Assembly: GCF_000225505.1 (NCBI RefSeq)
Contig: NZ_BACI01000046.1
Location: forward strand, 1-64,000
DNA from: Gordonia alkanivorans NBRC 16433
GTDB taxonomy: Bacteria > Actinomycetota > Actinomycetes > Mycobacteriales > Mycobacteriaceae
Length of the DNA: 64,000 bases
Direction of reading: 5' to 3'
The notes under the pieces were generated by a model that saw only the letters and a program-made list of their open reading frames with translations, ran no database searches and had not been told where the DNA came from. Position numbers and translations under genes: made by a program. Of this stretch, positions 17,131 to 25,348 are shown piece after piece. The stretch's first letter is position 1. Each line of letters starts with the position of its first letter.

Positions 17131-17748
17131 TCACGACTCCTTGAGGACGATGGTCTCGACGATGTTGGCGACCTTCTCGAAGGAATCGGCGGCGTCCTCG
17201 AGCTCGTCGGCCACGTCCTTGAGCTTCATCACGGTCAGCGCGTCGAGGTGTCCGTCGAACAGGTAGGCCAGGAAGGTCCGGTAGGTGTGGTCGGCGCGGT
17301 TCTCGAGCGCGTTGATCTCGATCCAGTACCGCTCGAGGTCCTTCATTCCGGCGAGTCGCGGCATCGCGTCGGCGGTCACGCTCGCCGAGGTGTCGAGGAT
17401 CTCGATCATCTCGCGCAGGTGTTGCGGGAGCTCGGTGACTCCGTAGAGGGCCATGAGGTGGGTCGCGGCCTCGATGTGGTCCATGACGTCGTCCAGGCTC
17501 GAACCGAGGACGTAGATGTCGGAGCGGTCGAACGGCGTGATGAAGCTCGAGTTGACCGTGCGGAACATCTCGTGGGTGATGCGGTCGCAGTCGTGTTCGA
17601 GGTCGACCATCCGGCGCGCGATCCCCTCGAAGTCCGGTTCGGGCTCCAGCAGGCCGGTGAGGGTCTTGGTCCCATCCGCCAGGCACTGGGCCGAGGACGT
17701 GAACAACCCGTAGAAGAGATCGTTCTTGGGTTTGAACCGGGAGAACAC
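17131..17748 (-). CDS. DUF47 (PhoU-like) phosphate transport regulator
   Basis: 205-aa helical protein of the PhoU-like DUF47 family, usually encoded upstream of Pit transporters and thought to modulate them. Motifs: DLEHDCDRITHEMFRTVNSS and PFDRSDIYVLGSSLDDVMD, which are the metal-binding helices of this family. The start is GTG at 17748 (VFSRFKPKND) with GGAAG upstream; longer frames exist but have no coding signal. The terminal VETIVLKES runs up to the pit start. Confidence 0.9.
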   Translation of the reverse strand: MFSRFKPKNDLFYGLFTSSAQCLADGTKTLTGLLEPEPDFEGIARRMVDLEHDCDRITHEMFRTVNSSFITPFDRSDIYVLGSSLDDVMDHIEAATHLMALYGVTELPQHLREMIEILDTSASVTADAMPRLAGMKDLERYWIEINALENRADHTYRTFLAYLFDGHLDALTVMKLKDVADELEDAADSFEKVANIVETIVLKES

Positions 17749-18008
17749 AGTGACTTTCTTCCTATCTTGCGTCCAACGCATCGAGGCGACGCTGTGCAGC
17801 GACTTCCTCGGTGAGTCCGTCTGACGTCGGGATGGCCGTGGACAGGGTATCGAGGCAGCCGACGGGCACACCCACCTGACCGGACTTTTTCCGGAATCAG
17901 AGAATCAGCAGGCGGACGGGGCGGCCGGATCTGCTGTGTGACGCGGCCCACGCGGTACGATCCTCGTGTCCGCCGTCGCGCATCAGCGCAGCAGTCGGGA
18001 GGAGATGG

Positions 18009-18827
18009 ATGTCCGGGCTGGTGGTGCTCGCCGTCGACGACGAACCCCCTGCTCTCGACGAACTCCGCTACCTCCTGGACCGGCAGGACGAGGTCGCCGA
18101 GGTACATGACGCGACGGATGCGACCGGCGCACTCCGTGAACTCAACTCCCGCCGGGTCGACGCGATCTTCCTCGACATCAACATGCCGGGCCTGTCCGGA
18201 CTCGAGTTGGCCGGCGTCCTCGCCAGGTACGCACAGCCTCCCGCGATCGTGTTCGTCACCGCGCACGAGGACAAGGCGGTCGACGCCTTCGAGGTCGGCG
18301 CCGTGGACTATCTGCTCAAGCCACTCCGCGAGGTGCGCCTCGCCCAGGCGCTCGGACGGGTCCGCGCCAGCCTCGACGCCCGCGCCAAACCCGCCGCGAG
18401 CACTCCTCCCCCGGCGCCATCGGGTGCGCCACGAGCCGCCTCCGACGACGTGATCCCGGTCGAGATGAGCGGTGTGACCTCGTTGGTCCGGCGTGACTCG
18501 ATCTCGTGGGTCGAGGCCGTGGGCGACTACGCCCGACTCCACGCCGAGTCCGGCGCGCACCTCGTCCGCATCCCATTGTCGACCCTCGAATCACGTTGGC
18601 AGGACAAGGGTTTCGCCCGAGTTCACCGTTCCTACCTGGTGGCCCTGCCCATGGTGACCGGCCTGCGGACCACCGGGAGCGGGACCGTTGTCAGTGTGCG
18701 CGCGAACGGGGCGTCGGAAGCGGTGGAGCTGCCGGTCAGCCGGCGTCAGGTCCGCGACCTGAAGGACCGGCTCATCCGGGACCCGTTGCGCCAGTATCGT
18801 TCCCCCGCCGGTCGCGGCGATGTCTGA
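18009..18827 (+). CDS. LytTR-family response regulator
   Basis: 272 aa. The receiver domain (residues ~4-120) has the acidic pair in AVDDEP, phosphoacceptor Asp56 in FLDINMPG, Thr in FVTAHEDK and Lys104 in LLKPL. After a Pro/Ala linker, the LytTR DNA-binding domain (~150-255) shows SISWVEAVGDYARLH and FARVHRSYLVAL. GGAG precedes the ATG by 4-8 nt. It is followed with an 8-nt overlap by a small membrane protein and then the symporters, so it may control carboxylate uptake, as BtsR/PyrR-type regulators do. This is an inference from family and position. Confidence 0.92.
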   Translation: MSGLVVLAVDDEPPALDELRYLLDRQDEVAEVHDATDATGALRELNSRRVDAIFLDINMPGLSGLELAGVLARYAQPPAIVFVTAHEDKAVDAFEVGAVDYLLKPLREVRLAQALGRVRASLDARAKPAASTPPPAPSGAPRAASDDVIPVEMSGVTSLVRRDSISWVEAVGDYARLHAESGAHLVRIPLSTLESRWQDKGFARVHRSYLVALPMVTGLRTTGSGTVVSVRANGASEAVELPVSRRQVRDLKDRLIRDPLRQYRSPAGRGDV

Positions 18828-19209
18828 GAATCCGCCGCAGCGCGAACGGGTCGTCCTCGCCTCACGGCGTGGCGCCCGGATGGTGCGCACGCGCGTAGAG
18901 GTCCAGGAACAGACCGAGGTCGGTGACGCGCTGGTGCGCGGTCTGATGCGGGCTCAGCTCGGGTTGGCGTTGCGCCTCGGCGGGAGCCTGCTCGTCGTCG
19001 TGGTGGCGATACCTCTGCTCGCCGTGCTGGTCCCGAGCGTGGCCGAGACGACCCTCTTCGGCATCCGGATCACCTGGCTCGTCCTCGGACTCCTCGCCTA
19101 TCCGGTGCTGTATCTGACGGGACTGCTGTACGTGCGGCTGGCCGAGCACGCCGAGCGCGACTTCATGAGTCTCGTCGACGACGATCCCGGCGATCCGGGC
19201 CGGACGTGA
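18820..19209 (+). CDS. Small two-helix membrane protein, partner of downstream symporter
   Basis: 129 aa, with a basic cytoplasmic leader (~45 aa), two membrane helices (~46-70 and ~77-100) and an acidic tail. It resembles the DUF485-type partners that precede ActP/MctC symporters in position and layout, although the sequence is not an obvious DUF485 match. Overlaps the response regulator stop by 8 nt and the symporter start by 4 nt (GTGA), so it is part of a single transcription unit. Confidence 0.75.
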   Translation: MSENPPQRERVVLASRRGARMVRTRVEVQEQTEVGDALVRGLMRAQLGLALRLGGSLLVVVVAIPLLAVLVPSVAETTLFGIRITWLVLGLLAYPVLYLTGLLYVRLAEHAERDFMSLVDDDPGDPGRT

Positions 19210-20945
19210 GCGGCGTCGACATGCTGACCGCCGTGGCGTTGTTCGCCGCCGCGGTCGCCACGATCGCGGTCGGGGCCTGGGGCGGCCGATTCTCCCGAAC
19301 GACGTCGGATTTCCTGGTGGCCTCGCGTGCCGTCGGGTCGCGGTGGAATGCCGCCGCCGTGTCGGGTGAATACCTGTCCGCGGCGTCGTTTCTCGGTGTC
19401 GCCGGGCTTGTCGCGAAGTACGGCGCCGACGCCCTCTGGTACCCGGTCGGTTTCACGGCCGGCTACCTCGGTCTGCTGTTGTTCGTCGCTGCACCGCTGC
19501 GTCGTTCGGGCGCCTACACCGTGCCCGACTTCGCCGAGTTCCGGCTCTCCTCGACCGCCGTGCGCAAGACCGCGATGGTGGTCGTGGTCGTCGTCTGCGT
19601 GCTGTACCTCATCCCCCAGTTCCAGGGTGCGGGACTCACTCTCAACATCCTGCTCGGCGCACCCGTCTGGACCGGGGCGGTCGGCGTCGGCCTCATCGTG
19701 ATCGTGAACGTCGTCGGCGGCGGGATGCGGTCGATCACGTTCGTGCAGGCATTCCAGTACTGGCTCAAGCTGACCGCCATCGCGATCCCCACCCTCGTGC
19801 TGATCGGGGTGTTCGCGAACGACCCGGCGAACGTCGGCGAGCCCGCACCGCCGCGGGTCACGACCGCCACCACCGTCGACGTCACCACCGACGTCTCGGT
19901 CACCGTCGCCGAGACCAAGGGGGTGCGCGTCACCGGCACGCTCGACGGCTCGCCGGTGGTCGATGCTCCGATCCCATCCCCCGGCGGTCATGTCATCTCA
20001 GCCGATTCCGTCATCTTCCTCGACGCCGGCGCGGCCACCCCGGTCGTGGCGGGAGCCCCGGTCGACGGGTCGGACTGGGTGGCGCCCGGCGGCGGTCTCG
20101 GCGGTCGCCACCCGCTGTTCCAGGTGCTCTCCCTGATCCTCGCCACGTTCCTCGGCGTGATGGGCCTGCCGCACGTCCTCGTGCGCTTCTACACCAACCC
20201 GGACGGCCGCACGGCCCGTCGAACGGCGCTCGCCGCGATCGCGCTGCTGTCGCTGTTCTATCTGTTCCCCGTCCTGCTCGGGGTGTTCGCTCGTCTCTAC
20301 GTGCCCGAACTGCTGATCACCGGGACGTCCGACGCAGCTGTCCTCCTCCTCCCGAGCGCCGCCATCGGTGGCCTGGCCGGGCAGATCCTCGCCGCGCTGG
20401 TCGCGGCCGGTGCGATCGCGGCCTTCCTCGCCACGTCGTCGGGCCTGCTTGTGTCGGTGGCCGGCGCGCTGGCGACGGACGTCTTCCGCGGGCGCGTCCG
20501 CGACTTCCGCATCGCCGCGATCATCGGCGGCGCCATCCCGATCGCGCTCTCGCTCGCGGCGGGCTCACTGGAACTGTCGCGCACCGTCGGGCTGGTGTTC
20601 GCTGTCGCCGCGTCGACGCTGTGTCCGCTGCTCGTCCTCGGCATCTGGTGGCGTGGCCTGACGTCGACCGGTGCGATCGCCGGGCTGATCGTCGGCGGGG
20701 TGTCGTCGGGTTCAGCCACCTCGCTCGCGATCGCCGGGGTGATCGACGACGACGCCCTGGGCGGCTGGCCGGCCGCGCTGGTCGGCTATCCGGGCGCGGT
20801 CACCGTGCCACTCGCCTTCGGCACGATGGTGCTGGTCAGCCTCGCGACCCGACGACGCTTGCCCGGCGATCTCGCCCGCACTTTCGCGCGGATGCACGTC
20901 CCCGAACGCGTCGGGATGGGCGTCGACCGGCTTCCCGGCGGCTGA
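19206..20945 (+). CDS. Sodium:solute symporter, acetate/pyruvate type, with enlarged external loop
   Basis: 579-aa SSS-family symporter (LeuT fold). Family motifs: SGEYLSAASFLGVAGL near residue 60, VVGGGMRSITFVQAFQYWLK (~175) and GVMGLPHVLVRFYTNP (~320). A hydrophilic insert of about 95 residues (~205-300), rich in Val/Thr (TTATTVDVTTDVSVTVAE), sits between two helices on the external side; it is much longer than in the paralogue at 21472. GTG start overlapping the previous gene. Probably imports a short monocarboxylate. Confidence 0.88.
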   Translation: MSGVDMLTAVALFAAAVATIAVGAWGGRFSRTTSDFLVASRAVGSRWNAAAVSGEYLSAASFLGVAGLVAKYGADALWYPVGFTAGYLGLLLFVAAPLRRSGAYTVPDFAEFRLSSTAVRKTAMVVVVVVCVLYLIPQFQGAGLTLNILLGAPVWTGAVGVGLIVIVNVVGGGMRSITFVQAFQYWLKLTAIAIPTLVLIGVFANDPANVGEPAPPRVTTATTVDVTTDVSVTVAETKGVRVTGTLDGSPVVDAPIPSPGGHVISADSVIFLDAGAATPVVAGAPVDGSDWVAPGGGLGGRHPLFQVLSLILATFLGVMGLPHVLVRFYTNPDGRTARRTALAAIALLSLFYLFPVLLGVFARLYVPELLITGTSDAAVLLLPSAAIGGLAGQILAALVAAGAIAAFLATSSGLLVSVAGALATDVFRGRVRDFRIAAIIGGAIPIALSLAAGSLELSRTVGLVFAVAASTLCPLLVLGIWWRGLTSTGAIAGLIVGGVSSGSATSLAIAGVIDDDALGGWPAALVGYPGAVTVPLAFGTMVLVSLATRRRLPGDLARTFARMHVPERVGMGVDRLPGG

Positions 20946-21115
20946 CCGTTCACCGTTCGTCGGATCTGATCGACCGTCCGTCGCACAGTGCACAACCTTC
21001 GGCGTGTGACCCACGACACCAGTTGCGGTGTGATCTGCGCCTCAATCAGGCTGTTCTCCGAAGTGCCATCACAGCGGCCTCCACCGCCGTGGCCCCCATC
21101 GACTTGGAGGACAGC

Positions 21116-21475
21116 GTGTCGAACATCGACCAACCAGCAGCGGCACCACCGCATACGCCGGCGGGTGAGCAGTTCATCGAGATGCAGAACAGCCCTCAGT
21201 TCCAGGAACTGAAGGCGCGCCTGCGCAAGTTCATCTTCCCGATGACCGCGTTCTTCCTGATCTGGTACGCGATCTACGTGCTGCTCGGCGCCTTCGCGCA
21301 TGACTTCATGGCGATCCAGGTGTGGGGCAACATCAACCTCGGTCTGATCCTCGGACTGCTGCAGTTCGTGACCACATTCGTCATCACCGGCCTGTACGTA
21401 CGCTTCGCGAACCGCGAACTCGACCCGCGTGCCGAGGCCCTCCGCAACGAGATGGAAGGCGGCCCGTCACTGTGA
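21116..21475 (+). CDS. DUF485-family membrane protein
   Basis: 119 aa with two membrane helices (~40-62 and ~73-97). Motifs: NSPQFQELKARLRKFIFPMT and GLYVRFANRELDP, typical of DUF485 partners of ActP/MctC symporters. GTG start at 21116 with GGAGG 5 nt upstream. Its stop overlaps the symporter start as GTGA. It probably stabilises or assists the symporter; no direct activity is known. Confidence 0.9.
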   Translation: MSNIDQPAAAPPHTPAGEQFIEMQNSPQFQELKARLRKFIFPMTAFFLIWYAIYVLLGAFAHDFMAIQVWGNINLGLILGLLQFVTTFVITGLYVRFANRELDPRAEALRNEMEGGPSL

Positions 21476-23115
21476 ACACCTCCGTCCACACCACCACGCT
21501 CGCCGCCACCGTCGGCAGCCCGGTCGCCAACATCGCGATCTTCGCCGCGTTCGTGGCGGTCACGATGTACATCGTCATCCGGGCCAGCAAGAACAACAAC
21601 TCGGCCGCGGACTTCTTCACCGGCGGCCGCGGCTTCTCCGGCCCGCAGAACGGCATCGCCATCGCCGGTGACTACCTGTCGGCGGCCAGCTTCCTCGGCA
21701 TCGCCGGCGCCATCGCGGTCTACGGCTATGACGGCTTCCTCTACTCCATCGGCTTCCTCGTCGCCTGGCTCGTCGCGCTGCTGCTCGTCGCCGAATTGCT
21801 GCGCAACACCGGCAAGTTCACGATGGCCGACGTCCTCAGCTTCCGCCTGAAGCAGCGACCGGTCCGTCTCGCGGCGGCCATCTCGACCCTCGCGGTCTCG
21901 CTGTTCTACCTCCTGGCCCAGATGGCCGGTGCCGGTGGCCTCGTCGCCCTGCTCCTCGACATCGAGGGTCGTGTCGGCCAGTCGATCGTGATCGCCGTCG
22001 TCGGCGCGCTGATGATCGTCTACGTGCTCATCGGCGGCATGAAGGGCACCACCTGGGTGCAGATCATCAAGGCGGTGCTGCTCATCAGCGGCGCGGCGAT
22101 CATGACCTTCATCGTGCTCGCCAAGTTCGGCATGAACCTGTCGTCGATCCTCGGTGCCGCCCAGGACGCCATCAGCAGCTCGGGCAGCGAAAAGGTTGCC
22201 TCGCGTGACGTTCTCGCACCCGGCGCCCAGTACGGCGGTTCGCTCGAGTCCAAGATCAACTTCCTCTCGCTGGCCATCGCCCTGGTCCTCGGCACCGCGG
22301 GCCTGCCGCACGTGCTGATGCGCTTCTACACCGTGCCGACCGCGAAAGAGGCTCGTAAGTCGGTGGTCTGGGCGATTGCGCTCATCGGCGCCTTCTACCT
22401 GTTCACCCTGATCCTGGGTTACGGCGCGGCCGCGCTGGTCGGACCGGACAAGATCCTCGCCGCAGCAGGCGGACAGAATGCGGCGGCACCGCTGCTGGCG
22501 TTCGAGATCGGCGGTGTGGTGCTGCTCGGCATCATCTCGGCGGTGGCCTTCGCCACGATCCTCGCCGTCGTCGCCGGCCTGGCGATCACCGCGTCGGCAT
22601 CGTTCGCCCACGACATCTACGCGTCGGTCATCAAGCGCAACAAGGTGAGTGAGGACGACCAGGTCCGCGTTTCGCGCTACACCGTCGTCGTGCTCGGCGT
22701 GCTCGGCATCGTGCTCGGCATCCTGGCCAACGGTCAGAACATCGCCTTCCTGGTGGCCCTGGCCTTCGCCATCGCCGCGGCGGCGAACCTGCCGACGATC
22801 GTGTACTCGCTCTACTGGAAGCGCTTCAACACCCGCGGCGCCCTGTGGAGCATGTACGGCGGCCTGATCTCCACGATCCTGCTGATCGTCTTCTCGCCGG
22901 CCGTGTCCGGCTCGTCGACCGCGATGATCCCCGGCGCCGACTTCGCCTGGTTCCCGCTGGCCAATCCGGGCATCGTGTCGATCCCGCTGGCCTTCGTCCT
23001 CGGCATCGTCGGCACCCTGACCTCGCCGAGCGACGTCGGGACCCCGGAACGCAACGCGGAGATGGAGGTTCGCTCCCTCACCGGAATCGGCGCGGAGAAG
23101 GCCGTGCAGCACTAG
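21472..23115 (+). CDS. Cation/acetate (monocarboxylate) symporter, ActP/MctC-like
   Basis: 547-aa SSS-family symporter with about 13 helices: FFTGGRGFSGPQNGIAIAG, DYLSAASFLGIAGAIAVYG, GGMKGTTWVQIIKAVLL and GTAGLPHVLMRFYTVP are the diagnostic segments of ActP and MctC. It likely imports acetate, pyruvate or propionate with Na+ or H+. GTG start coupled to the DUF485 gene. It ends at a strong hairpin (23140-23177) shared with the convergent amidase gene. Confidence 0.93.
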   Translation: MNTSVHTTTLAATVGSPVANIAIFAAFVAVTMYIVIRASKNNNSAADFFTGGRGFSGPQNGIAIAGDYLSAASFLGIAGAIAVYGYDGFLYSIGFLVAWLVALLLVAELLRNTGKFTMADVLSFRLKQRPVRLAAAISTLAVSLFYLLAQMAGAGGLVALLLDIEGRVGQSIVIAVVGALMIVYVLIGGMKGTTWVQIIKAVLLISGAAIMTFIVLAKFGMNLSSILGAAQDAISSSGSEKVASRDVLAPGAQYGGSLESKINFLSLAIALVLGTAGLPHVLMRFYTVPTAKEARKSVVWAIALIGAFYLFTLILGYGAAALVGPDKILAAAGGQNAAAPLLAFEIGGVVLLGIISAVAFATILAVVAGLAITASASFAHDIYASVIKRNKVSEDDQVRVSRYTVVVLGVLGIVLGILANGQNIAFLVALAFAIAAAANLPTIVYSLYWKRFNTRGALWSMYGGLISTILLIVFSPAVSGSSTAMIPGADFAWFPLANPGIVSIPLAFVLGIVGTLTSPSDVGTPERNAEMEVRSLTGIGAEKAVQH

Positions 23116-23139
23116 CCTTTTCGCACACCCACCCCTTTT

Positions 23140-23177
23140 CGGCAAACCCGTCACCCTGCGAGGTGGCGGGTTTGCCG
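23140..23177. terminator. Bidirectional hairpin terminator between symporter and amidase
   Basis: CGGCAAACCCGTCACC (23140-23155) pairs with GGTGGCGGGTTTGCCG (23162-23177) at 15 of 16 positions around a 6-nt loop, preceded by short T runs. It lies between convergent genes. Confidence 0.85.
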
Positions 23178-23212
23178 ATCAGTGGTGGGTTTGTCAGCGC
23201 GGGAATCGCCGG

Positions 23213-24625
23213 TCAGGCGTCCTGAATCCGCGCGAACGGCCGGGCGGCTTCGAGTTCGAACGCGAGCTCCAGCAGGGTGCGCTCGTCGCCGAGGTCGGCG
23301 GAGAGCTGGATGCCGACGGGCAGCCCCGACTTCGACTGTCCCAGCGGCAGACTGATCGCCGGGGTACCCGACGTGTTGTTCGCGGGCGTGAACGCGACAT
23401 AGCGCGTCAGACGGTCCATAGCCTCACCGAAATCGATACCCGGGTCGAGGTAGCCGATCTCCGGCGGGAGGTGCGCGAGGGTCGGCGACAAGATCACGTC
23501 GAATTGCTCGTGCAGCGATCGGAACGCTGCGGTGGAGCGTCGGAGACCGCGGATCGACGACGGCATGCGATAGAAGTGTCGCAAGGCGTTGCGCGACAGC
23601 CCACGGGTGAACGAGTCCAACTGCTTGCGATCGAAACCCTTGTCGTGCAGTCGCTTACCGGTGCGGTCCAGCGCGAAGGCCAGCAACGACCAGTAGTCGA
23701 TGAACTGCCGGATGTAGACGCGGTCGACCGGCAGCGGCACCATCTCTGTTCGGTGGCCGAGCGACTCGACGAGCTCGGCGACATCGGTGACGCACCGTTG
23801 GGTGTCGCTGTCGAGCAGCTGCCCGGTGATCGGTTCGGTGATCAGCGCGATCCGCAGCCGCTTCTCCCCCGGCCCCTCCACCAGACCGACCGGCGGCAGG
23901 CCGGGGCCGGGCCGGAAACCCTGCGAGTCGTCGAGGAACCGTGCCGTGTCCCGCACCGATCGGCTCACGATCCCGTTGCACACCAGGTCGATCGGCGCAT
24001 CCTCGGTCTGCTTCGCCGGCGCGGTACGGCCCCGGCTCGGCTTCAGCCCCACCAGACCACATGCGGCAGCGGGGATTCGGATCGATCCGCCACCGTCGTT
24101 GGCATGGGCGATCGGCAGTGCACCCGCCGCCACGAGCGCGGCGGAACCACCCGAGGAGCCGCCGGCGGAGAAGTCGGTGTCCCACGGATTGCGGGTCGGC
24201 TCCCGGTCGACGTATTCGGTCGTCGCGGTCAGCCCGAAGGCCGGCATGTTCGACGCCCCGACGAGGTTGACCCCGGTCGCCAGGAACTGGTTGGTGAACG
24301 CCTCGTTCGCCGACGCCGGGTTCGGCGCGACCGCAGCGGACCCGTGGCACGTGGGCAGCCCTGCGAAATCGGTGTTGTTCTTGATGATCGACGGCACCCC
24401 GACGAACGACCCGGCCGGAAAGTCGCTGTCGACGGCGCGCTTGCGAGCTCGCTCGCGGTCGTCGAAGGCGATCGCGTTCAGCTGCGGATTGACCGCGTCG
24501 ATCCGGGCGAGAGCCGCTTCGACCGCCTCGGCGGCCGAGATCTCCCGGGCGGCGATGGCGTCGGCGATGCCGACGGCGTCGAGATCACCGAGTGCGTCGT
24601 CTGTGAACGCGTGAACCTTCTTCAT
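23213..24625 (-). CDS. Amidase-signature hydrolase
   Basis: 470-aa amidase-signature enzyme with the Ser-Ser-Lys triad: Lys in GVPSIIKNNTDF (~83), and the Gly/Ser-rich SAGGSSGGSAALVA (~154-167) with the nucleophile Ser in GGSIRIPAAACGLVGLKPSRG. The substrate is unknown; this family hydrolyses amides, nylon oligomers or N-acyl compounds, and the ATTEYV and NPWD motifs resemble 6-aminohexanoate-cyclic-dimer hydrolase-type proteins. It is a lone gene on the minus strand, 10 nt downstream of the TetR gene at 24635, so possibly in the same transcript. Confidence 0.88.
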   Translation of the reverse strand: MKKVHAFTDDALGDLDAVGIADAIAAREISAAEAVEAALARIDAVNPQLNAIAFDDRERARKRAVDSDFPAGSFVGVPSIIKNNTDFAGLPTCHGSAAVAPNPASANEAFTNQFLATGVNLVGASNMPAFGLTATTEYVDREPTRNPWDTDFSAGGSSGGSAALVAAGALPIAHANDGGGSIRIPAAACGLVGLKPSRGRTAPAKQTEDAPIDLVCNGIVSRSVRDTARFLDDSQGFRPGPGLPPVGLVEGPGEKRLRIALITEPITGQLLDSDTQRCVTDVAELVESLGHRTEMVPLPVDRVYIRQFIDYWSLLAFALDRTGKRLHDKGFDRKQLDSFTRGLSRNALRHFYRMPSSIRGLRRSTAAFRSLHEQFDVILSPTLAHLPPEIGYLDPGIDFGEAMDRLTRYVAFTPANNTSGTPAISLPLGQSKSGLPVGIQLSADLGDERTLLELAFELEAARPFARIQDA

Positions 24626-24634
24626 GCCCGGACC

Positions 24635-25258
24635 CTATCGCCCTCCGGCGGACCCCGGGGCCGCTCCGAGCATCGCGACAACATCGTCGACCAGCTCGGC
24701 GACGTAGGCGTCGTCGACGGCGAGACCGAAGACCGCATGGTGGTAGAGCGGTGCGATCACGTGGTCGAGGAGCTGGCGCACCGACGGCGTCGCCTCGCCG
24801 CGCTCGGAGGCCCGCGCGATCATCTCCTCCGCCTGCTCGCGGCGGACCTCCCAGCACGGACACGCCTCGACGACGTCGTCGCGCGCTGCGACCATCGCAC
24901 GCAGGTACGCCCGACGCTTCGGCCGGCCGACGTCGGCGGCGATCACGCTCGCCCACTCCGCGATGTCGTCGCGGAGCACACCCGTATCGGGCAACGGTTC
25001 GCCCTGCGTCAGTGCGGCGACCGCCACCTCCCCCAGGAGCGCGTCGATCGAGCCCCACCTGCGGTAGATGCTGGTCGGATTGACGCCGGCGAGGTCGGCG
25101 ACCTCCGGGATGGTCATCGTGTCGCGCTGGCCCGCGCCGACCAGCTGCCCGACCGCGGCATAGACCGCCGACTGCACGCGCGCGCTCCTACCGCCTGGCC
25201 GCGTCGCGCGAGGTGCCATCGCTGCGTCCGCCCGCGACGCTGCATTTCCCATAGCCAT
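24635..25258 (-). CDS. TetR-family regulator (divergent from MFS exporter)
   Basis: 207-aa TetR protein with HTH at residues ~35-75 (TMTIPEVADLAGVNPTSIYRRWGS) and a TetR C-terminal domain (AEWASVIAADVGRPKRRAYL). ATG at 25258 is chosen; an in-frame ATG at 25252 is also possible. It is divergent from the MFS gene and faces two 14-bp palindromes with the same spacing, so it probably represses the exporter and itself. Its ligand is unknown. Confidence 0.87.
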   Translation of the reverse strand: MAMGNAASRADAAMAPRATRPGGRSARVQSAVYAAVGQLVGAGQRDTMTIPEVADLAGVNPTSIYRRWGSIDALLGEVAVAALTQGEPLPDTGVLRDDIAEWASVIAADVGRPKRRAYLRAMVAARDDVVEACPCWEVRREQAEEMIARASERGEATPSVRQLLDHVIAPLYHHAVFGLAVDDAYVAELVDDVVAMLGAAPGSAGGR

Positions 25259-25270
25259 GCGGCCATTATT

Positions 25271-25284
25271 GCAAATCCAATTGC
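25271..25284. promoter_or_regulatory. TetR operator-like site 1
   Basis: GCAAATCCAATTGC: inverted GCAA/TTGC ends with the same 5-4-5 layout as the site at 25321. It lies 13-26 bp upstream of the tetR start. Confidence 0.6.
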
Positions 25285-25317
25285 TTTTGGAAGGCATCCG
25301 CGCCTATCGTCGTTTTA

Positions 25318-25337
25318 AATGCAAACGCATTTGCGTT
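25318..25337. promoter_or_regulatory. TetR operator-like site 2
   Basis: AAATGCAAACGCATTTGCGT holds nested palindromes (AAATGC..GCATTT, GCAAA..TTTGC, AACGCA..TGCGTT). It ends 3-12 nt before the AAGGAG ribosome binding site of the exporter gene. Confidence 0.65.
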
Positions 25338-25348
25338 AAGGAGACGAC

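Noticed and set aside
21274-23154. 626-codon minus-strand open frame across the ActP-like gene
   Set aside because: It is the antisense shadow of a GC-rich symporter; the translation has no hydrophobic helices or motifs and is full of D/R/H/G as expected for a shadow.
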